DNA of 54,504 nt, taken from Methylotenera sp. Its GTDB lineage: Bacteria; Pseudomonadota; Gammaproteobacteria; Burkholderiales; Methylophilaceae. The notes under the pieces are model-generated. The model had not been told where the DNA came from and made no database searches. It saw only the letters and a program-made list of their open reading frames with translations. This document shows positions 25,743 to 34,343 of the stretch, in pieces (positions within the stretch are counted from its first letter, which is position 1; each line of letters begins with the position of its first letter). The stretch spans positions 1 to 54,504 of the forward strand of contig JAHRYP010000018.1 of NCBI GenBank assembly GCA_020622105.1, read 5' to 3'. A program made the position numbers and the translations under genes.

Positions 25743-25757
25743 TAGCCGACTGGTCTA
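25743..25757 (+). promoter_or_regulatory. NemR-type operator 2, before the aldehyde reductase gene
   Basis: TAGCC-gactg-GTCTA differs from operator 1 at only one position, including an identical GACTG centre. It lies 30 bases before the YqhD-like start codon, in the 74-base gap after nemR. GTCTATTTTAAAG at its right side contains a -10-like TATTTT, so bound repressor would block initiation. Two matching sites in front of the regulator and its first target are strong evidence for a local regulon. Confidence 0.75.
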
Positions 25758-25787
25758 TTTTAAAGTTTCCTTAAGGAGTTTTAACCG

Positions 25788-26945
25788 ATGTTAAATTTTG
25801 ATTTTTACAATCCTACGCGTATCTTGTTTGGTAAAGGCAAGGTAGCCGAAATTAATCAGCATGTGCCTGCGGACGCACGCGTACTGGTATTGATGGGCGG
25901 TAATAGCGCAAAAACTAATGGCACGCTGGCAGAGGTGAAAGCCGCACTTGCTAGCCGTTATGTAGAAGAGTTCAGCGGCATTGAGCCTAACCCAAGTTAC
26001 GAAACACTGATGCAGGCTGTGGCGCAGATTAAAGCCAACAAGCTGGATTATCTGCTAGCGGTAGGCGGTGGGTCAGTGATTGATGGCACAAAATTCGTTG
26101 CCGCTGCCGTGTATGCAGAGGGTGATGCCTGGCAGATTTTGACCACGCACGGCGCGAACGTCAAAAAAGCGCTGCCTTATGGCACGGTTTTAACGCTGCC
26201 GGCTACGGGGTCAGAGATGAATGATGGTGCAGTTATCACGCGTGAAGCAGAGAAAGCAAAACTATTTTTCACCAGTGAAAAGGTGTTTCCACAATTTTCA
26301 GTACTAGACCCGACCAAGAGCTACACATTGCCGACACGACAGCTGGCAAACGGCGTGGTTGATGCCTACACACACGTCATGGAGCAATACCTGACGTATC
26401 CGGTAGGCGCTAAAGTGCAGGATAGATTTGCAGAAGGTTTGCTGCAGACTTTGATAGAAACCGGCCCACAGCTGCTTGAAAATCCTAATGATTACGAACT
26501 GCAGGCTAACCTGATGTGGACAGCAACACTGGCATTAAATGGTTTGATTGGTGCAGGTGTGCCGAGTGACTGGGCAACCCACATGATAGGCCATGAAGTA
26601 ACTGCATTGCATGGTTTGGATCATGCGCAAACGCTAGCAATTATATTACCGACAATGCTGAGCTTACGCCGTGAATCAAAACGCGCGAAGCTGCTGCAAT
26701 ATGCAGAGCGCGTGTGGAATATACGTGAAGGCAGTGAAGAGCAGCGCATTGAGGCCGCCATTACCAAAACCCGTGACTTTTTTGAAAGTATGCAGGTAAA
26801 AACGCGTTTATCTGCCTACCAGATCACTAAAGAAGATATTCCTGCATTGCTGGCTCAGCTGGAAAAACACGGGATGGTGAAGCTGGGCGAGCATGGTGAT
26901 GTTACGCTGGATATCAGCCGTACCGTGCTCGAAACTTCAATTTAA
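25788..26945 (+). CDS. yqhD: YqhD-like iron-containing alcohol dehydrogenase / aldehyde reductase
   Basis: The 385-residue protein is a group III metal-dependent alcohol dehydrogenase. Features are the N-terminal FDFYNPTRILFGKGKV, the nucleotide loop GGGSVIDGTKFVAAA near residue 95, and metal ligands in DAYTHVMEQYLTY and GHEVTALHGLDHAQ (Asp, His, His, His). E. coli YqhD is an NADPH-dependent reductase that detoxifies short aldehydes from lipid peroxidation and glyoxals. Its position under a NemR-type operator fits electrophile defence. A clear AAGGAG ribosome binding site is 9 bases before the start codon. Confidence 0.9.
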   Translation: MLNFDFYNPTRILFGKGKVAEINQHVPADARVLVLMGGNSAKTNGTLAEVKAALASRYVEEFSGIEPNPSYETLMQAVAQIKANKLDYLLAVGGGSVIDGTKFVAAAVYAEGDAWQILTTHGANVKKALPYGTVLTLPATGSEMNDGAVITREAEKAKLFFTSEKVFPQFSVLDPTKSYTLPTRQLANGVVDAYTHVMEQYLTYPVGAKVQDRFAEGLLQTLIETGPQLLENPNDYELQANLMWTATLALNGLIGAGVPSDWATHMIGHEVTALHGLDHAQTLAIILPTMLSLRRESKRAKLLQYAERVWNIREGSEEQRIEAAITKTRDFFESMQVKTRLSAYQITKEDIPALLAQLEKHGMVKLGEHGDVTLDISRTVLETSI

Positions 26946-27034
26946 TTGCAAAATTTACTGGCAATATTCAGCCAGCTATTAAATAAACAAGTGCAGTAGC
27001 ACCTAACCATCACTTTAACTATGTGAGGATACCT

Positions 27035-28057
27035 ATGAAAGCAGTTGGACTTACCCGTTATCTCCCGATTACTGATCCAGAATCATTAATGGATATTGAA
27101 CTGGATATCCCGGAAGTGAGTGGGCGGGATTTGCTGGTGCGCGTGCATGCCGTATCAGTCAATCCAGTGGATACCAAGGTACGTAAACCAAAAGACAAAG
27201 TCGAACCTAGCCCAAAAATACTGGGTTGGGATGCGGCGGGTGAAGTAGTCAAAACTGGTCCGGAATGCACTTATTTTCAGGTGGGTGACAAGGTATTTTA
27301 TGCCGGAGACCTCACACGCTCCGGTTCCAATGCCGAGTATCAATTGATTGATGAACGGATTGTAGGCGTTATGCCGCAAAGTCTGAACTTTGCTCAGGCC
27401 GCCGCATTGCCGTTAACTGCTGTAACTGCCTGGGAAGCCCTGTTTGATCGACTGCAGATAGTACAAGAGCCAGCACATAATAAAGGCAAAAGCTTGCTCA
27501 TTATAGGCGGTGCGGGTGGCGTAGGTTCGATTGCAATTCAACTGGCAAGTAAACTGGCAGGAATAACAGTGGTGGCTACCGCATCACGTCCTGAGACAGA
27601 AAAATGGGTGCGTGAGCTAGGTGCGCATCATGTTGTAAATCATCGGCAAGACCTTATGCAGCAGATGGCCGCTATCGGCATAGTACAGCCGGATTATATT
27701 TTCTGCTGCAATGACACGGATACATATTTTCCGGTGATGGCGGCGTTGATCAAACCGCAAGGTCGTATATGCTCAATCGTAGAAACCGTAAGGCCCGTTG
27801 ATATCAATCTGCTCAAAAATAAAAGTGCAGCCTTTGTGTGGGAGCTCATGTATACACGCTCGATGTACCAGACGGACGATATGGTTGAACAGCACAATAT
27901 CCTCAACATAGTCGCCAGACTAGTGGATCAGGGGCTGGTCACAACTACGCTGAAGCAAACATTGTCTCCAATCAATGCCGAGAATCTGCGCAAAGCGCAT
28001 GCACAGTTGGAGGCTGGTACCACCATAGGCAAGATTGTGTTGAGTAGTTGGCATTAA
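27035..28057 (+). CDS. Zinc-type alcohol dehydrogenase-like / quinone oxidoreductase (MDR family)
   Basis: This 340-residue medium-chain dehydrogenase/reductase has an N-terminal GroES-like domain (MKAVGLTRYLPITDPESL, VSVNPVDTKVRKP) and a Rossmann domain with SLLIIGGAGGVGSIAIQLAS near residue 150. Catalytic zinc ligands are absent, as in quinone oxidoreductases and enone reductases. I chose the ATG at 27035, which follows GTGAGGA at a proper distance, over a GTG four codons upstream. It probably reduces alpha,beta-unsaturated carbonyls or quinones, in keeping with the NemR regulon. Confidence 0.88.
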   Translation: MKAVGLTRYLPITDPESLMDIELDIPEVSGRDLLVRVHAVSVNPVDTKVRKPKDKVEPSPKILGWDAAGEVVKTGPECTYFQVGDKVFYAGDLTRSGSNAEYQLIDERIVGVMPQSLNFAQAAALPLTAVTAWEALFDRLQIVQEPAHNKGKSLLIIGGAGGVGSIAIQLASKLAGITVVATASRPETEKWVRELGAHHVVNHRQDLMQQMAAIGIVQPDYIFCCNDTDTYFPVMAALIKPQGRICSIVETVRPVDINLLKNKSAAFVWELMYTRSMYQTDDMVEQHNILNIVARLVDQGLVTTTLKQTLSPINAENLRKAHAQLEAGTTIGKIVLSSWH

Positions 28058-28128
28058 TTTATGGCGGTGAAGTTCTTTTAGCCTGAAAAGTAAGAGAAGC
28101 ATTTAATTTAAGAAAGTATTCATAACAA

Positions 28129-29253
28129 ATGAGTGAAACCCAAACAAATAGAATTTTTCAACCATTGCAGTTTGGTAGATTCAAACTCAATAATCGAATT
28201 GTAATGGCACCGATGACGCGCAATAAATCACCAAAAGGTGTGCCGGGTACAAATGTAGCTGAATATTATCGTAGTCGCGCCGCAGGTGGTGTAGGGCTGA
28301 TCATTACAGAAGGTACGTATATCGGCCACCCTGCCGCTAACGGCTATGCAGATGTACCGGCTTTTCACGGTGAACAGGCCTTGGCCGGCTGGAAAAATGT
28401 GGTTGAAGCAGTGCATGCCGCAGGTGGGCTGATCATACCGCAAATATGGCACGTAGGCGCTGCAAGAAGTCCTGGTGTTGAGCCAGACCCTGCCGTACCA
28501 GGTTATGGACCTATGCAGGTAGAAAATGACGGACAGTTACTTGTTAAGGCCATGACAAAAGCAGATATTGCAGACGCAATTAATGCTTACGCCGAGGCGG
28601 CAGCAAACGCAGAAGAAATCGGCTTTGATGGTGTAGAGATTCACGGCGCGCATGGTTACCTGATTGACCAGTTTTTATGGGAAGGTAGTAACCAGCGGTC
28701 GGATGAATACGGTGGCACGCTGGAAAATCGCAGCAGATTTGCGCTGGAAGTGGTGAAGGCAGTTAGAGCCAGAGTGAGTGCTGATTTTCCCGTCGTATTC
28801 AGGTTCTCGCAGTGGAAGCTTGGCGATTATAATGCCAGAATCGCCAATAGCCCGGAGGAGTTGGCGCAGCTGCTCAAACCACTTGCCGATGCTGGTGTAG
28901 ATTTCTTTCATGCCAGCACCAGAAGGCTGTGGCAGCCTGCATTTGAAGGTTCAAATGATACATTGGCGACCTGGACCAGAAAACTCACCGGAAAACCGGT
29001 GATTGCAGTGGGTAGCGTGGGCTTGGAAAAAGAATTCAGAGTCGGCCATTTTACGCGCGAGGAATCACCTGATACTGCAATTCACATTGATGTTAAGCAG
29101 CTCAGTGACGGCATTGAGCATCAGTTATTTGATATGGTTGCGGTGGGACGCGCGCTACTAGCTGACCCTAATTGGACTAACAAGCTTAAAGAAGGCAGGA
29201 TTACAGACTTAATCGGATTTGATGTGAAGGCACTGGATGAACTGGTGGTGTAA
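28129..29253 (+). CDS. nemA: Old Yellow Enzyme family FMN reductase (NemA-like)
   Basis: The 374-residue TIM-barrel flavoprotein has the OYE pattern: NRIVMAPMTRNKSP, the substrate-binding histidine pair and tyrosine in VEIHGAHGYLIDQFLWEGSNQRSDEYGG (shown here in parts: HGAHGY near residue 173), and FMN-phosphate residues near the C-terminal VAVGRALLADPNW. E. coli NemA reduces N-ethylmaleimide, nitro compounds and enones with NAD(P)H and is controlled by NemR. It closes the regulon and is followed by a stable hairpin. Confidence 0.92.
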   Translation: MSETQTNRIFQPLQFGRFKLNNRIVMAPMTRNKSPKGVPGTNVAEYYRSRAAGGVGLIITEGTYIGHPAANGYADVPAFHGEQALAGWKNVVEAVHAAGGLIIPQIWHVGAARSPGVEPDPAVPGYGPMQVENDGQLLVKAMTKADIADAINAYAEAAANAEEIGFDGVEIHGAHGYLIDQFLWEGSNQRSDEYGGTLENRSRFALEVVKAVRARVSADFPVVFRFSQWKLGDYNARIANSPEELAQLLKPLADAGVDFFHASTRRLWQPAFEGSNDTLATWTRKLTGKPVIAVGSVGLEKEFRVGHFTREESPDTAIHIDVKQLSDGIEHQLFDMVAVGRALLADPNWTNKLKEGRITDLIGFDVKALDELVV

Positions 29254-29297
29254 GTCTGCTGCTAGCAAAGTAAGGTAAATGATTTAACTGCGCAGGC

Positions 29298-29321
29298 GGC
29301 TGGCAAGCAGGTTTGCCAGCC
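29298..29321. terminator. Stable hairpin between convergent nemA and hemW
   Basis: GGCTGGCAA (29298-29306) and TTGCCAGCC (29313-29321) form a perfect 9-bp stem with a 6-base loop. It lies 44 bases after nemA and 22 bases after the hemW stop on the other strand. No proper T-tract follows on either strand, so it would be an imperfect intrinsic terminator, or an RNA 3'-end stabiliser. Confidence 0.5.
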
Positions 29322-29343
29322 CTGGAATCTTTGAGCTACGGGT

Positions 29344-30474
29344 TCAATTCAGAAATAATTCCAGCAACTCATTTAAAAAGCGCTGCCCTAGCGGAGTTGG
29401 CTGTATACGGCCTTGCTCCAGTGCCAGCAGGCCTTTGTTCTGCGCAGCTTTAATCGCACTTTCAAGCGTTTGTAAATTTAACCCTGTGCGCTGCTGAAAC
29501 AGATTTAATGGCACGCCTTCAGTCAGCCTTAATGCATTCATCATGAATTCAAAGCCCAGCTCGTCCTGGCTGATTTCCCATACCTTTTCTACAGCGTTAC
29601 CTTGGCTTGCATGGTCCATATAGGCTTTGGGGTGTTTAGGTCTGGTTTCACGCGTGATTTTATCGTGGTAGCTCAGCTTGCTGTGTGCACCGGCACCGAT
29701 GCCCAGATAATCGCCAAACTGCCAGTAATTCAGATTATGTCTGGCCTGCATGCCTTTTTTGGCGAAAGCAGAAGTCTCGTAATGTTCATAATCATGTGCA
29801 GCCAGCAGATTTTCAATCTCTATCTGCATGTCGCTGCTCGTATCATCATCGGGCAGGCTTGGAGGCGTGCGGTGGAACGGTGTATTAGGTTCCAGCGTCA
29901 AATGGTAGAACGATAAGTGATCCGGGCTAAGAGCAACCGCCTGTTTTGCATCTTGCAGTGCGTGTTCCAGCGTCTGGTTTGGTAGTGCATACATCACATC
30001 CAGATTCACGCGCTCAAAGGTTTTGAGGCCAAGCTCGGCAGCAGCAATTGCCTGCTTGTCATCGTGAATGCGGCCTAATGCCTTCAGGTAATCGGCATTA
30101 AAGCTTTGAATGCCTAACGATAAACGGTTAACCCCCGCGTCTTTGTAGCCAGAAAAATGTGCACTATCAACAGTGCCTGGATTAGCTTCCAGTGTAATCT
30201 CGGCATCGTATTCAAGCGGAGTGAGCGCTCGCACATTGCTTAAAATCCTGTCAATGGCTTGCGGAGAAAACAGGCTAGGCGTGCCACCGCCAAAAAATAT
30301 GCTTTTGATTTTTCTGCCCCATACTTTGGGTGTGGCAACTTCCAGATCGGCGATTAAAGCATCAACATAAGCGGCTTCAGGAATTTCACCATTTTTAAAG
30401 CGGCTTTCATGCGAATTAAAATCACAGTAGGGGCACTTACGCACACACCACGGGATATGGATGTACAGCGACAA
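29344..30474 (-). CDS. hemW: HemW, radical-SAM haem chaperone
   Basis: HemW (formerly called oxygen-independent coproporphyrinogen oxidase-like) binds haem and a 4Fe-4S cluster and helps haem insertion. The radical SAM motif CVRKCPYC is near residues 10-17, followed by IFFGGGTPSLFS, LEANPGTVD and HNLNYWQFGDYLGIGAGAHS. The given start is TTG, the only standard start codon in frame. It is doubtful: the conserved PPLSLYIHIPWC motif begins before it, and the frame stays open to 30594 with a coding-like sequence but no ATG, GTG or TTG. An ATC at 30588 preceded by AAGG is a candidate start. Confidence 0.92.
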   Translation of the reverse strand: MSLYIHIPWCVRKCPYCDFNSHESRFKNGEIPEAAYVDALIADLEVATPKVWGRKIKSIFFGGGTPSLFSPQAIDRILSNVRALTPLEYDAEITLEANPGTVDSAHFSGYKDAGVNRLSLGIQSFNADYLKALGRIHDDKQAIAAAELGLKTFERVNLDVMYALPNQTLEHALQDAKQAVALSPDHLSFYHLTLEPNTPFHRTPPSLPDDDTSSDMQIEIENLLAAHDYEHYETSAFAKKGMQARHNLNYWQFGDYLGIGAGAHSKLSYHDKITRETRPKHPKAYMDHASQGNAVEKVWEISQDELGFEFMMNALRLTEGVPLNLFQQRTGLNLQTLESAIKAAQNKGLLALEQGRIQPTPLGQRFLNELLELFLN

Positions 30475-30589
30475 CGGCGGTGGATTGCTTAAACCTGAAA
30501 CAGTAGCTGCACCCGCAAGCGGCGCAACGGTATTAATCGGTTCCGGATTAAAATTACCGGCAGCTTTGATTTCGATGATTTTTTTGATA

Positions 30590-30808
30590 CTAATTTACCT
30601 TTTTGTAAGGATTGATCAGTGAATCAACCAGCGCATGCAGGGCATCGCGCATTTGCTGCTCAGAGACTTCCATGAGCAGGCCATCCTCAAGCGCATCTTG
30701 TGCAATTTGCTTAATCTCATCAAAATTTTCAGTCATCACTTTGACTTTTTCAGTACATGAAACCACGCTCTGGTCATCACGCACCCACTTAGGCCATTTG
30801 CTACTCAT
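30590..30808 (-). CDS. Small conserved protein between rdgB and hemW
   Basis: The 72-residue acidic helical protein starts [20 protein letters not shown] and continues with a helix-rich part (NFDEIKQIAQDALEDGLLMEV, QMRDALHALVDSL). I recall proteins with the WVRDDG-VSCTEK pattern as conserved hypotheticals of betaproteobacteria in this position. No function is known. There is one cysteine and no membrane segment. It overlaps the rdgB 3' end by eight bases, so it is translated from the same transcript. Confidence 0.75.
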   Translation of the reverse strand: MSSKWPKWVRDDQSVVSCTEKVKVMTENFDEIKQIAQDALEDGLLMEVSEQQMRDALHALVDSLINPYKKVN

Positions 30809-31418
30809 TGCTTAGCCTTTCCAGTTTCTGCAGCAGTTTAGCCATGGCGTGACCGCGGTGGCTGATACGGCTTTTGATCTCTAACGGCAGTTCCGCTACA
30901 GTTTTGCCAGTTTTGTCATCCAAAAAAAGCGGATCGTAACCAAAGCCGTCACTGCCTCGGTACTCGCGCAGAATAATGCCTTGCCAGCTGCCCTCGGCAA
31001 TAATAGGTTCCGGGTCATGCTCATGGCGCACCAGCACCATGACACAATAAAAATGCGCATGGCGATTGGAGATACTGCTCATTTCCTGCAGCAGTTTGTC
31101 ATTATTGCGCTCATCCTGCGTGAGCAGGCTATTCGACTGGTTTTTACCGGCATAGCGCGCAGATAACACGCCAGGTGCACCTTGCAACGCATCCACACAC
31201 AAACCAGAGTCGTCCGCTAGTGCCGGCAAGCCGGTATGTTTGCTGGCATGGCGTGCTTTAGCCAGTGCATTTTCAATAAACGTGCAGTGCGGTTCTTCAC
31301 ACTCCGGTACATTGAATTCTGATTGCGGAATAATCTCGATATTCAACTCACTGAGCACGTGCTGAATCTCGCGCAATTTGCCTTTATTGCCAGTGGCAAT
31401 CACCAGTTTTTTAAACAC
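30801..31418 (-). CDS. rdgB: dITP/XTP pyrophosphatase
   Basis: RdgB (HAM1 family) removes non-canonical purine triphosphates so they are not built into DNA. The 205-residue length is typical. Motifs are [14 protein letters not shown] at the N-terminus, [33 protein letters not shown] with the catalytic acidic residues, and [11 protein letters not shown]. It overlaps the rph 3' end by eight bases, the common rph-rdgB-hemW order. Confidence 0.96.
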   Translation of the reverse strand: MFKKLVIATGNKGKLREIQHVLSELNIEIIPQSEFNVPECEEPHCTFIENALAKARHASKHTGLPALADDSGLCVDALQGAPGVLSARYAGKNQSNSLLTQDERNNDKLLQEMSSISNRHAHFYCVMVLVRHEHDPEPIIAEGSWQGIILREYRGSDGFGYDPLFLDDKTGKTVAELPLEIKSRISHRGHAMAKLLQKLERLSNE

Positions 31419-32151
31419 TCAAAACCTCTTTTTGTTTGTCTGTCAGTTGTTTGATGCCATATGCGGCTAAATCCAGCATCGCATCCATGGCATCACGTGA
31501 GAACGGTTCACCTTCAGCTGTACCCTGAATTTCTACAAAACCGCCGCTGCCGGTCATCACTACGTTCATATCGGTGTCGCAGTCCGAATCTTCAATATAG
31601 TCCAGATCAAGCACCGCTTGGCCTTGATGCATGCCGACAGAAATTGCTGCAACGGAATCTTTGAGCGGTGATTGTGTAATTCTACCGCTTTTGAGCAGGG
31701 TTGAGATAGCGTCATGCAGCGCTACGTAAGCACCGGTGATACTGGCTGTGCGCGTGCCACCATCAGCCTGGATGACATCGCAGTCAATCTGGATGCTGCG
31801 TTCGCCGAGTTTTTGCAGATCAATAATCGCGCGTAACGAGCGGCCGATCAGGCGCTGGATTTCCTGCGTGCGGCCTGATTGTTTGCCTTTGGCAGCTTCC
31901 CGGTCCATGCGGCTGCCAGTTGAGCGCGGCAACATGCCGTATTCGGCAGTCACCCAGCCTTGTCCTTTGCCTTTAAGAAAACCGGGCACTTTTTCATCGA
32001 TACTGGCAGTACACAGTACGTGCGTGTCACCAAATTTCACTAAAACGGAGCCTTCGGCATGTTTTGTGTAATGGCGGATGATTGCTACATCACGCAATTG
32101 GTTGAGTGCACGCTGGCTGGGGCGAATATTGTTTGCGTTACTGGAAGACAT
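31411..32151 (-). CDS. rph: Ribonuclease PH
   Basis: RNase PH trims tRNA 3' ends by phosphorolysis and forms a hexameric ring. The 246-residue protein has [15 protein letters not shown] at the start, [61 protein letters not shown] and [19 protein letters not shown]. The length and motifs look complete, unlike the frameshifted copy of E. coli K-12. It follows the phosphatase gene by 28 bases. Confidence 0.97.
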   Translation of the reverse strand: MSSSNANNIRPSQRALNQLRDVAIIRHYTKHAEGSVLVKFGDTHVLCTASIDEKVPGFLKGKGQGWVTAEYGMLPRSTGSRMDREAAKGKQSGRTQEIQRLIGRSLRAIIDLQKLGERSIQIDCDVIQADGGTRTASITGAYVALHDAISTLLKSGRITQSPLKDSVAAISVGMHQGQAVLDLDYIEDSDCDTDMNVVMTGSGGFVEIQGTAEGEPFSRDAMDAMLDLAAYGIKQLTDKQKEVLSV

Positions 32152-32179
32152 CGGTTAAATCCTGCTATAAAAAAATTGA

Positions 32180-33109
32180 TTAAGTACGTTTGGTCTTTTG
32201 CAGTGCGATCTGTATTTCTGCGATGGTTCTCTCGATGTCTTCATCGCTCAGATCATCTGCTTGGCCGGGGTCTGCAACACCATCAAAGTCGCTGCGGGTA
32301 TGTGGATTCATGATTGTAGTTGAAAAGCCCATAGGCAAGGTGATGGTTGAAACGGCATCATCACTATGCAGCTTATCTCCCCACTGCAGGCCGATTGCGC
32401 TCATATTGTCGCCTTTCTCAGCACTGCCGCTTTCTGCCATGTCAAGCAGTCTGGTTACATTTTCTTCAATCGAAGAGCCGCGCAGAACCTGCTTGATCTG
32501 GTCATCGCCTACCGCTCCCCATAAGCCATCGGTGCAAAGTAAGACGGTATCGCCTTCGAGTAGTTCCTGTCGGTCAGCTAGCTCAATTTTAGGTGGTACA
32601 TCACCGCCCAGGCAGCTGAAAATCTTATGCCGGTATGGGTGGTTTGCCATTTCAGCTCTGGTAATCATGCCCTTGTTGTAGAGCGACTGTACAATCGAAT
32701 GGTCTTCAGTGCGATAAAGTAAATGCCCATCGCGGAAATGATAAAGGCGTGAATCTCCGGCATGTGCACAATACAGCATGCCACGCTGTACTACTGCAGC
32801 GACTATCGTCGTGCGCGGCGCTTCCAGCATGTCCTGATCACGTGCTAATTGGTCAATTAACTCATGAATTTGCTGTATCTGTTCAATCAGAAATTTAGCC
32901 GGGCTCGATAGGGAAGGTACCGCCAAACGTTGAAATGCATCTGTCATCGTCGTCACGGCCAGCTGCGCTGCGACTTCACCATGGCGATGCCCGCCCATGC
33001 CATCTGCAATGACCAGCAGTAGTGCATCTTTGCTGTATGAGTAAGCTAGCCTATCCTGATTATAAGGACGAGGCCCTTGGCGGCTATTTTGAAAGATAGT
33101 GAATTTCAT
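32180..33109 (-). CDS. PP2C-family protein phosphatase
   Basis: The 309-residue protein has the PP2C metal-binding motifs RPYNQDRLAYSYS and VIADGMGGHRHGE (residues 34-46), HAGDSRLYHFRDG, LLCTDGLWG and the final DNMSAIGLQW. It would remove phosphate from Ser/Thr residues with Mn/Mg. The C-terminal tail, after about residue 240, is extra and rich in acidic residues. Its ATG overlaps the stop of the kinase gene in an ATGA, so kinase and phosphatase form an opposing pair made together. Confidence 0.92.
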   Translation of the reverse strand: MKFTIFQNSRQGPRPYNQDRLAYSYSKDALLLVIADGMGGHRHGEVAAQLAVTTMTDAFQRLAVPSLSSPAKFLIEQIQQIHELIDQLARDQDMLEAPRTTIVAAVVQRGMLYCAHAGDSRLYHFRDGHLLYRTEDHSIVQSLYNKGMITRAEMANHPYRHKIFSCLGGDVPPKIELADRQELLEGDTVLLCTDGLWGAVGDDQIKQVLRGSSIEENVTRLLDMAESGSAEKGDNMSAIGLQWGDKLHSDDAVSTITLPMGFSTTIMNPHTRSDFDGVADPGQADDLSDEDIERTIAEIQIALQKTKRT

Positions 33110-34068
33110 GATGATTTTTTGGAGCTGGATGAGCTATTTTTGTTGAGTGCATTAAAAAGTTTATGCATAAGCCCCGTTTTTGGCTTAGGTTTATGTGGCG
33201 CTTCCATTAATGATTTTTGTAGTGAAAACACACTTTGCGGACGTTTTAAATAATCCAAGTCCAGACAATTGTCGATAATTTCTAGCAATTCCTGTGAGTA
33301 GTGTTCTTTACCTATTTTTACTGCGGGTACCAGCGCATCCTTTTTTAAACGCTGGTCTGCTGACATTGGCGAGTTACGCGTCAGGCAAGAATACATAGTG
33401 GCACCTATGCTGTAAATATCACTCCAAGGACCCAGCAGTTTTTTGTCATAATAATGCTCAGGCGAGGCAAAGCCGGGCGTGTAGCTGGGTGAAATTTTTG
33501 TTTGGGTACTACTTAAAGCTTGGCGCGATGAGCCAAAATCCAGTAGTACCGGAGAGCCGTCAAGCCGGATGTATATATTTGCCGGTTTAATATCCAGATG
33601 CAAAAGTTTATGAGTATGCACTTCGCGCAGGCCGTTAGATAATTCACTGAAAACGCGACGTATGAAGTTTTCTGAAACTGGCTCATCGTGCTCCAGAATA
33701 TAAGCTTGCAATGACTTGCCACGTTCATACTGCATGACCATATAAACAGTATCATTGGCACGGAAGAAATTAACGACGCGTACAATGTTTTTATGCTCGA
33801 TTTTGGCGAGCGTCAGGCCCTCATCAAAGAAACTTTTCAAGCCGTGCCGGAACATTGCAACGTCTACGGTATTGGGTTGCACGGTTGCATTTTCGTCACG
33901 CAAAGCAATGGATGACGGCAGATATTCTTTAATCGCAACAAAGTTTTTATCTTTGTCGTGCGCCAGATACACGAAGCTGAATCCGCCATAACTCAAGACT
34001 TTTTTGATTTCATAATCTTGTAATTTGTAGCCGGCAGGTAATGCTAAATTCTTATGAGGAGTAGACAA
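33106..34068 (-). CDS. Serine/threonine protein kinase (Hanks type)
   Basis: The 320-residue kinase domain has a glycine loop variant (LSYGGFSFVYLAHD), the ATP-binding lysine in FVAIKEYLP, catalytic loop HLDIKPANIYIRLDG, metal-binding DFGSSRQ and the APE-like FASPEHYYDK. No membrane segment or sensor domain follows; the C-terminus is a short basic Ser/Lys-rich tail. The TTG start at 34068 is the only standard one near the conserved N-terminus. It is the first gene of the kinase-phosphatase-rph-rdgB-hemW series. The kinase substrates are unknown. Confidence 0.92.
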   Translation of the reverse strand: MSTPHKNLALPAGYKLQDYEIKKVLSYGGFSFVYLAHDKDKNFVAIKEYLPSSIALRDENATVQPNTVDVAMFRHGLKSFFDEGLTLAKIEHKNIVRVVNFFRANDTVYMVMQYERGKSLQAYILEHDEPVSENFIRRVFSELSNGLREVHTHKLLHLDIKPANIYIRLDGSPVLLDFGSSRQALSSTQTKISPSYTPGFASPEHYYDKKLLGPWSDIYSIGATMYSCLTRNSPMSADQRLKKDALVPAVKIGKEHYSQELLEIIDNCLDLDYLKRPQSVFSLQKSLMEAPHKPKPKTGLMHKLFNALNKNSSSSSKKSS

Positions 34069-34343
34069 TTTTGTTAATGATTTCTTTAACTATAATCGAT
34101 TGTTGATATGTGTATTTTTATAATCACCGGTCTGACATTCAAACTTCGATTCAATTAGTCAATATAGCGCGTAATGGACTGTAATTAAAGTTTTTTCTTA
34201 AGCAGCACTGACCAGAACTTCATCGGCACGCTTATTTTATGGCAATCTTTATGCTTTATTTTCGTATTAAATAGCGAGGGTTTGGTAACATTGGAGCCGA
34301 TTAGAAAATAACAGTTTTAATTTGTTAAATTAGGAAAATTAAC
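34069..34343. other. Divergent intergenic region, kinase / yicC
   Basis: This 275-base gap separates the divergent kinase and yicC genes and must hold both promoters. It is AT-rich. I found no promoter pair close enough to consensus to call, no strong hairpin and no small open frame with coding character. Confidence 0.5.

Noticed and set aside
30570-30600. Frameshift in hemW at the run of seven T's
   Set aside because: A one-base change at the run does not bring an upstream ATG into frame before a stop, so a frameshift does not explain the missing start codon.
32190-32681. A 163-codon open frame opposite the PP2C gene
   Set aside because: The Ser-rich translation is what results from reading the antisense of a PP2C gene; all conserved PP2C motifs are on the minus strand.
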